Below are positions 41,728-44,867 of a DNA stretch of 44,867 bases, in pieces. Each line of letters opens with the position of its first letter. Position 1 is the stretch's first letter. Where the stretch lies: assembly GCA_017466665.1 (NCBI GenBank), contig JAFTTQ010000050.1, positions 1 to 44,867 of the forward strand, read 5' to 3'. The stretch comes from Oscillospiraceae bacterium (GTDB lineage: Bacteria; Bacillota; Clostridia; Oscillospirales; Oscillospiraceae). The notes beneath the pieces are model-generated. The model was not told where the DNA came from. It was given only the letters and a program-made list of their open reading frames with translations, and made no database searches. The position numbers were made by a program, and so were the translations under genes.

Positions 41728-42968
41728 CATATGATGTGATCGTCATTGGCGGCGGTCCTGCCGGAATGTTTGCTGCCATTACAGCAGCCCAAAATGGCAG
41801 CCGGGTTTTGCTGCTGGAGCGTAATGACCGCTTGGGTAAGAAGCTGCTGATCACAGGCAAAGGCCGCTGCAATGTGACAAATCATTGCTCAGCCCGTGAG
41901 GTGCTGGAAAATACCCCCCGTAATGGCAGATTTTTGTTTAGTGTGATGGAAAACTTCCCACCGGAAAAGGTGTATGCTTTTTTCGAAGAAAACGGATGCC
42001 CTCTGAAAACAGAACGGGGCAACCGGGTCTTTCCTGTCAGCGACAGATCCCAAAGCGTATTGGATTGCCTTGTTAAGCTGATCCGCAAAAACCATATTAC
42101 TGTGCAGACCGACAGAGTGACGGATATACTGACAAAGGACGGCGCAGTGATTGGGGTGCGCTCCAGGGAGCATACCTATGAAGCAAATTCTGTGATTTTG
42201 GCTGCCGGCGGCCTGTCCTATCCCGCAACAGGCTCCACAGGTGACGGTTATGCCATGGCAAGAGCCTTGGGGCATACGATCGTTGAGCCGGAGGGCTCGT
42301 TGGTGCCACTGGAGACTGCGGGTACAGACTGCCAGGATATGCAGGGACTGAGCCTGCGGAATGTGGCTGTGAAGCTGCTGGATCAGAGGGGAAAGCTGCT
42401 TTACAAGGATTTTGGTGAGCTGCTGTTTACCCATTTTGGAATATCAGGCCCCACGGCATTGTCTGCCAGTGCCCACCTAAAAGGGGAAGGATGCCGGCTT
42501 CTGATCGATCTAAAACCTGCGCTGGAGCCACAGAAGCTGCAGGAGCGCATTATGCGTGACCTGGACCAGTACCGCAACCGTACTATGGAAAATGCCTTAA
42601 CGGATCTGCTGCCCAGGTCTATGATCCCGGTGGTTTTGCGCAAGCTGAATATTTCTGCTCAGCTTCAGGCAAACTCCTTAAAAAAGGAACAACGCAGAGC
42701 CCTTACAGAGCTATTAAAAGCTTTCCCTGTGGAAATTACAGGAAAGCGTCCGGTGGCGGAGGCAATCATCACCAGCGGCGGTATCCGGGTTTCTGAGATC
42801 AACCCGAAAACGATGGAATCAAAGATCATTTCCGGCTTATTCTTCGCCGGTGAGGTGATCGACTGTGATGCCTATACCGGCGGCTTTAACCTGCAGATCG
42901 CCTGGGCGACAGCTTATGCTGCAGGCGCAAATGTGAAAACCGGCATTGACAAAAAGCAGGGTATGTAA
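41724..42968 (+). CDS. HI0933/BaiN-type FAD-dependent flavoprotein
   Basis: This 414-residue flavoprotein begins with a dinucleotide-binding fold VIVIGGGPAGMFAAITAA, then LLLERNDRLGKKLLITGKGRCN, the signature of the HI0933/YhiN group. GGLSYPATGSTGDG and the C-terminal FFAGEVIDCDAYTGGFNLQIAW support the call. BaiN, a bile-acid-related flavoprotein, is in the same group, but this assignment cannot be made from family alone. It is probably a cytoplasmic oxidoreductase. The start overlaps the RpiR gene (ATGA). A promoter for the next gene overlaps the last bases of this one. Confidence 0.87.
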   Translation: MTYDVIVIGGGPAGMFAAITAAQNGSRVLLLERNDRLGKKLLITGKGRCNVTNHCSAREVLENTPRNGRFLFSVMENFPPEKVYAFFEENGCPLKTERGNRVFPVSDRSQSVLDCLVKLIRKNHITVQTDRVTDILTKDGAVIGVRSREHTYEANSVILAAGGLSYPATGSTGDGYAMARALGHTIVEPEGSLVPLETAGTDCQDMQGLSLRNVAVKLLDQRGKLLYKDFGELLFTHFGISGPTALSASAHLKGEGCRLLIDLKPALEPQKLQERIMRDLDQYRNRTMENALTDLLPRSMIPVVLRKLNISAQLQANSLKKEQRRALTELLKAFPVEITGKRPVAEAIITSGGIRVSEINPKTMESKIISGLFFAGEVIDCDAYTGGFNLQIAWATAYAAGANVKTGIDKKQGM

Positions 42969-42974
42969 TAAAAT
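42946..42974 (+). promoter_or_regulatory. Promoter of the acyl carrier protein gene
   Basis: Consensus TTGACA (42946-42951) inside the end of the flavoprotein gene, a 17-base spacer and TAAAAT (42969-42974) lie about 50 bases upstream of acpP, followed by TTGGAGGA before the ATG. Confidence 0.65.
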
Positions 42975-43023
42975 ACTAACAGTATTCCAATCAGAAAGAG
43001 ATGTACATTGGAGGATTTTGGTT

Positions 43024-43245
43024 ATGTATGAAAAATTAGTTTCCTATGCTGTAAAGCAGTTGGAGTTAAATCCTGAGGATATTTCTCCCAACAGTACCTT
43101 TGAGAGCCTCGGCATTGATTCTTTGGATGTGGTCGAAATGATCATGGATCTGGAGAACGAGCTGGGTGTAGAACTGGAAATGGAGAATCAGAAGATCGCC
43201 ACCTTCCAGGAATTGGCTGACTTTATCGAGTCTAAGCTGAATTAA
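43024..43245 (+). CDS. acpP: Acyl carrier protein
   Basis: This protein has 73 residues from the ATG at 43024 (GGAGGATTTTGG upstream); an in-frame ATG at 42946 lies inside the preceding gene and overlaps the promoter. The phosphopantetheine attachment motif is GIDSLDVVEMI, with Ser33 modified. It carries growing acyl chains in fatty-acid synthesis. The acidic, four-helix composition and size are typical. The usual fab gene neighbours are absent. It is directly followed by the SRP RNA, 18 bases on. Confidence 0.96.
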   Translation: MYEKLVSYAVKQLELNPEDISPNSTFESLGIDSLDVVEMIMDLENELGVELEMENQKIATFQELADFIESKLN

Positions 43246-43263
43246 GTTAATAACCTTGTTACC

Positions 43264-43567
43264 AAACCGGCTTGTAACAAGGTCGCACTAGTCGGGGAGA
43301 TAGCGGTGCCCTGTTGCCTGCAATCCGCTATAGCAGGGATGAATTCCCACACCCGGGCAGTTCTGAGCGCCGTTTGGCCTGTGCACCAAGTGTTGAGGGA
43401 GCGGTCCCACGCAACGGGAGTCCGTGAACCATGTCAGGTGGGGAACCAAGCAGCATTAAGCGGTAATCCCCGTGTGCCGTGGGTGTGCCGATCCTGAGCT
43501 GAATGCACAGATACCGGGTGTTCAGGCTGTTCAAATGTGGGTGTGCGATCTTGTTATGAGCCGGTTT
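43264..43567 (+). ncRNA. ffs: Large signal recognition particle RNA (6S/scRNA type)
   Basis: The ends pair: AAACCGGCT (43264-43272) with AGCCGGTTT (43559-43567), and TAACAAGGTCGCAC (43275-43288) with GTGCGATCTTGTTA (43543-43556). The 5' part has the Alu-domain sequence of Firmicute SRP RNA (GGGGAGATAGCGGTGCCCTG at 43295-43314, then TGCAATCCGCTATAGCAGGG). The S domain has CAGGTGGGGAACCAAGCAGCA, the conserved Ffh-binding loop. At about 304 bases it is slightly longer than B. subtilis scRNA. It binds Ffh and targets nascent membrane and secreted proteins. It stands directly before dnaX, as in B. subtilis. No separate promoter is clear, so it may be cut from the acpP transcript. Confidence 0.93.
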
Positions 43568-43597
43568 CCTTATGAAAAAAATTGGGAGGTGAGTAAT

Positions 43598-44867
43598 ATG
43601 TATCAGGCGTTATACCGTAAATACCGTCCGCAAACCTTTGACGATGTTGTCGGTCAGCAGGCTGTGACGCAAACTATTAAGAATCAGATACTTTCCGGCA
43701 AGCTGAGCCATGCGTATTTGTTCACCGGCTCCCGGGGCACCGGCAAGACCAGCTCTGCCAAGATCCTTGCCAAAGCGGTCAACTGTGAGAACCCTCAGGG
43801 GGGCAATCCCTGTAATTGCTGCAATGCCTGCCGTGCCATCGACTCTGGCTCCTGTATGGATGTGCTGGAAATTGATGCTGCCTCCAATAACGGCGTTGAC
43901 AATGTCCGTGATCTGCGGGATGACGCGGTATATACCCCCTCCCAGGTGAAGATGCGCGTGTACATCATCGACGAGGTGCATATGCTTTCTATCTCCGCAT
44001 TCAATGCGCTTTTGAAGATCATTGAGGAGCCGCCGGAGCATCTGCTTTTCATTTTGGCAACTACCGAATTGCATAAAGTGCCTTCCACCATTTTGTCCCG
44101 CTGCCAGCGGTTTTCCTTTCGCCGGATCAGTCAGGAGGATATTGCCGCAAGGCTGCAATATGTGGCGTATCAGGAAAATATTGAGCTGGACGACAGTGCT
44201 GCCAGAGTGTTGGCACGGCTTGCTGATGGCGGTATGCGTGACGGTTTGAGCCTGCTTGACCAGTGTGCCTCCGCAACCAATGGCGATCTGACAGCTGACC
44301 GGGTCTATGCCTGCTTGGGCATTGCCGGTATACAGCAATGCGGGCAGCTTATGGGCTATATTGCGGAGCATAACAGCGCTAAGGCACTTTCTCTTTTTAA
44401 CCGCTTTTATTCCGAGGGTAAGGATTTAGGCGCGCTTATGGACGAGCTTGCCTGCCTGACCCGGGATCTGATGATTATGAAAACAGCCCCAAAAGAGGGC
44501 ATCAGTATGCTGTCAGGTGTGGCTACCGATCAGGAGATCCGAAATTTAATTGACTGTTTTACCCCCGGCGAGCTTGTGCGGATGATGGGCATTATCCAGC
44601 AGACGGTCAGCGGCTTTACCCGCAGCTCCAGCCGCCGGGTGGATGCGGAGCTTTGCATTGTAAACCTGTGCCAGCCTGAGCTTTCTTTGGATGCAGAGGC
44701 ACTCAATTCCCGCCTTACCCGGGTGGAGGAGCAGCTTCGCAGCGGCAGCTTTCAGGTTGCTCCTCCTGCAGCCGCAAAAACCCTAGAAGAAGAGGAGGAA
44801 TTGCCGCCCCGCCGGATGACGCGGACGCGCCCCCCGAATTGGCTGCGGCGCAGCCCCCTGTCAATGA
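43598..44867 (+). CDS. dnaX: DNA polymerase III subunit gamma/tau (3' end missing)
   Basis: The first 423 codons are in the window, from the ATG at 43598 with GGGAGGTGAG upstream; the end is cut. DnaX is the clamp-loader ATPase of the replisome. MYQALYRKYRPQTFDDVVGQ is the standard start. Walker A is GSRGTGKTS (about 44-52), followed by the zinc-binding Cys cluster (about 63-78), Walker B IIDEVHMLS (about 122-130) and the sensor/arginine-finger stretch LSRCQRF. After about codon 400 the frame reads RRMTRTRPPNW; the -1 frame reads PPDDADAPPELAAAQPP, which looks more like a DnaX linker. This suggests a missing base in the C run at 44807-44810 or a programmed frameshift. Confidence 0.95.
   Translation, partial: MYQALYRKYRPQTFDDVVGQQAVTQTIKNQILSGKLSHAYLFTGSRGTGKTSSAKILAKAVNCENPQGGNPCNCCNACRAIDSGSCMDVLEIDAASNNGVDNVRDLRDDAVYTPSQVKMRVYIIDEVHMLSISAFNALLKIIEEPPEHLLFILATTELHKVPSTILSRCQRFSFRRISQEDIAARLQYVAYQENIELDDSAARVLARLADGGMRDGLSLLDQCASATNGDLTADRVYACLGIAGIQQCGQLMGYIAEHNSAKALSLFNRFYSEGKDLGALMDELACLTRDLMIMKTAPKEGISMLSGVATDQEIRNLIDCFTPGELVRMMGIIQQTVSGFTRSSSRRVDAELCIVNLCQPELSLDAEALNSRLTRVEEQLRSGSFQVAPPAAAKTLEEEEELPPRRMTRTRPPNWLRRSPLSM

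Noticed and set aside
43610..44371. 253-residue minus-strand frame within dnaX
   Set aside because: It is antisense to the conserved ATPase domain of dnaX.

Overview
The window looks like chromosome from a spore-forming, Gram-positive gut Clostridium relative, probably Oscillospiraceae/Ruminococcaceae. This is inferred from gene content and order, because no taxonomic marker was searched. Supporting points are a GerW/YtfJ sporulation protein, a SpoIID-like spore cluster, a bile-salt-hydrolase-like gene, dockerin and cohesin modules, InlB-type repeats, a large Firmicute-type SRP RNA directly upstream of dnaX, and the scpA-scpB operon. Base composition is moderate and strong ribosome binding sites are common.

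Layout. 1-8649: three large co-directional extracellular proteins, namely a collagen-like fibre ending in a cohesin-like domain (cut by the left edge) and two paralogous proteins of about 1,100 residues that each carry a cohesin-like and a dockerin module plus InlB-type repeats. 8650-11998: glycerol-1-phosphate dehydrogenase, then a leftward HAD phosphatase and alpha/beta hydrolase. 12057-13791: accessory patch with tRNA-Gly(GCC), an array of small hairpins with a truncated four-helix-bundle gene, a HAD fragment, a damaged ECF sigma gene and a DUF4275-like gene. 13966-19348: zinc-ribbon membrane protein, ABC ATPase with two permeases, and an S26-type peptidase. 19425-22305 (leftward): pgsA and a three-gene spore/peptidoglycan-binding cluster. 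22415-26651: asparagine synthetase, then serC-serA. 26718-29608: gltX and trpS around a GC-rich palindromic repeat. 29653-32496: XRE regulator, bile-salt-hydrolase-like enzyme, HD-domain protein. 32502-32820: a composite non-coding repeat. 32931-36450: nucleoside kinase, then a leftward ABC exporter set. 36607-42968: a tightly overlapping operon (scpA, scpB, DUF2953, gerW/ytfJ, D-Ala-D-Ala carboxypeptidase, rluB, RpiR-family regulator, HI0933-type flavoprotein). 43024-44867: acpP, SRP RNA and dnaX (cut by the right edge).

Working together. The housekeeping blocks are ordinary: serine synthesis, two aminoacyl-tRNA synthetases, chromosome segregation, peptidoglycan trimming and protein targeting. 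The most unusual part is the left-hand surface locus. It encodes cohesin and dockerin modules in cis on non-enzymatic proteins beside a collagen-like fibre, with a conserved central domain whose alternating polar pattern recalls beta-hairpin pore-formers. Other points of note are two divergent sigma-K-like promoters between the spore cluster and asnB, several structured repeats, and an apparent frame change in the dnaX linker near the right edge.
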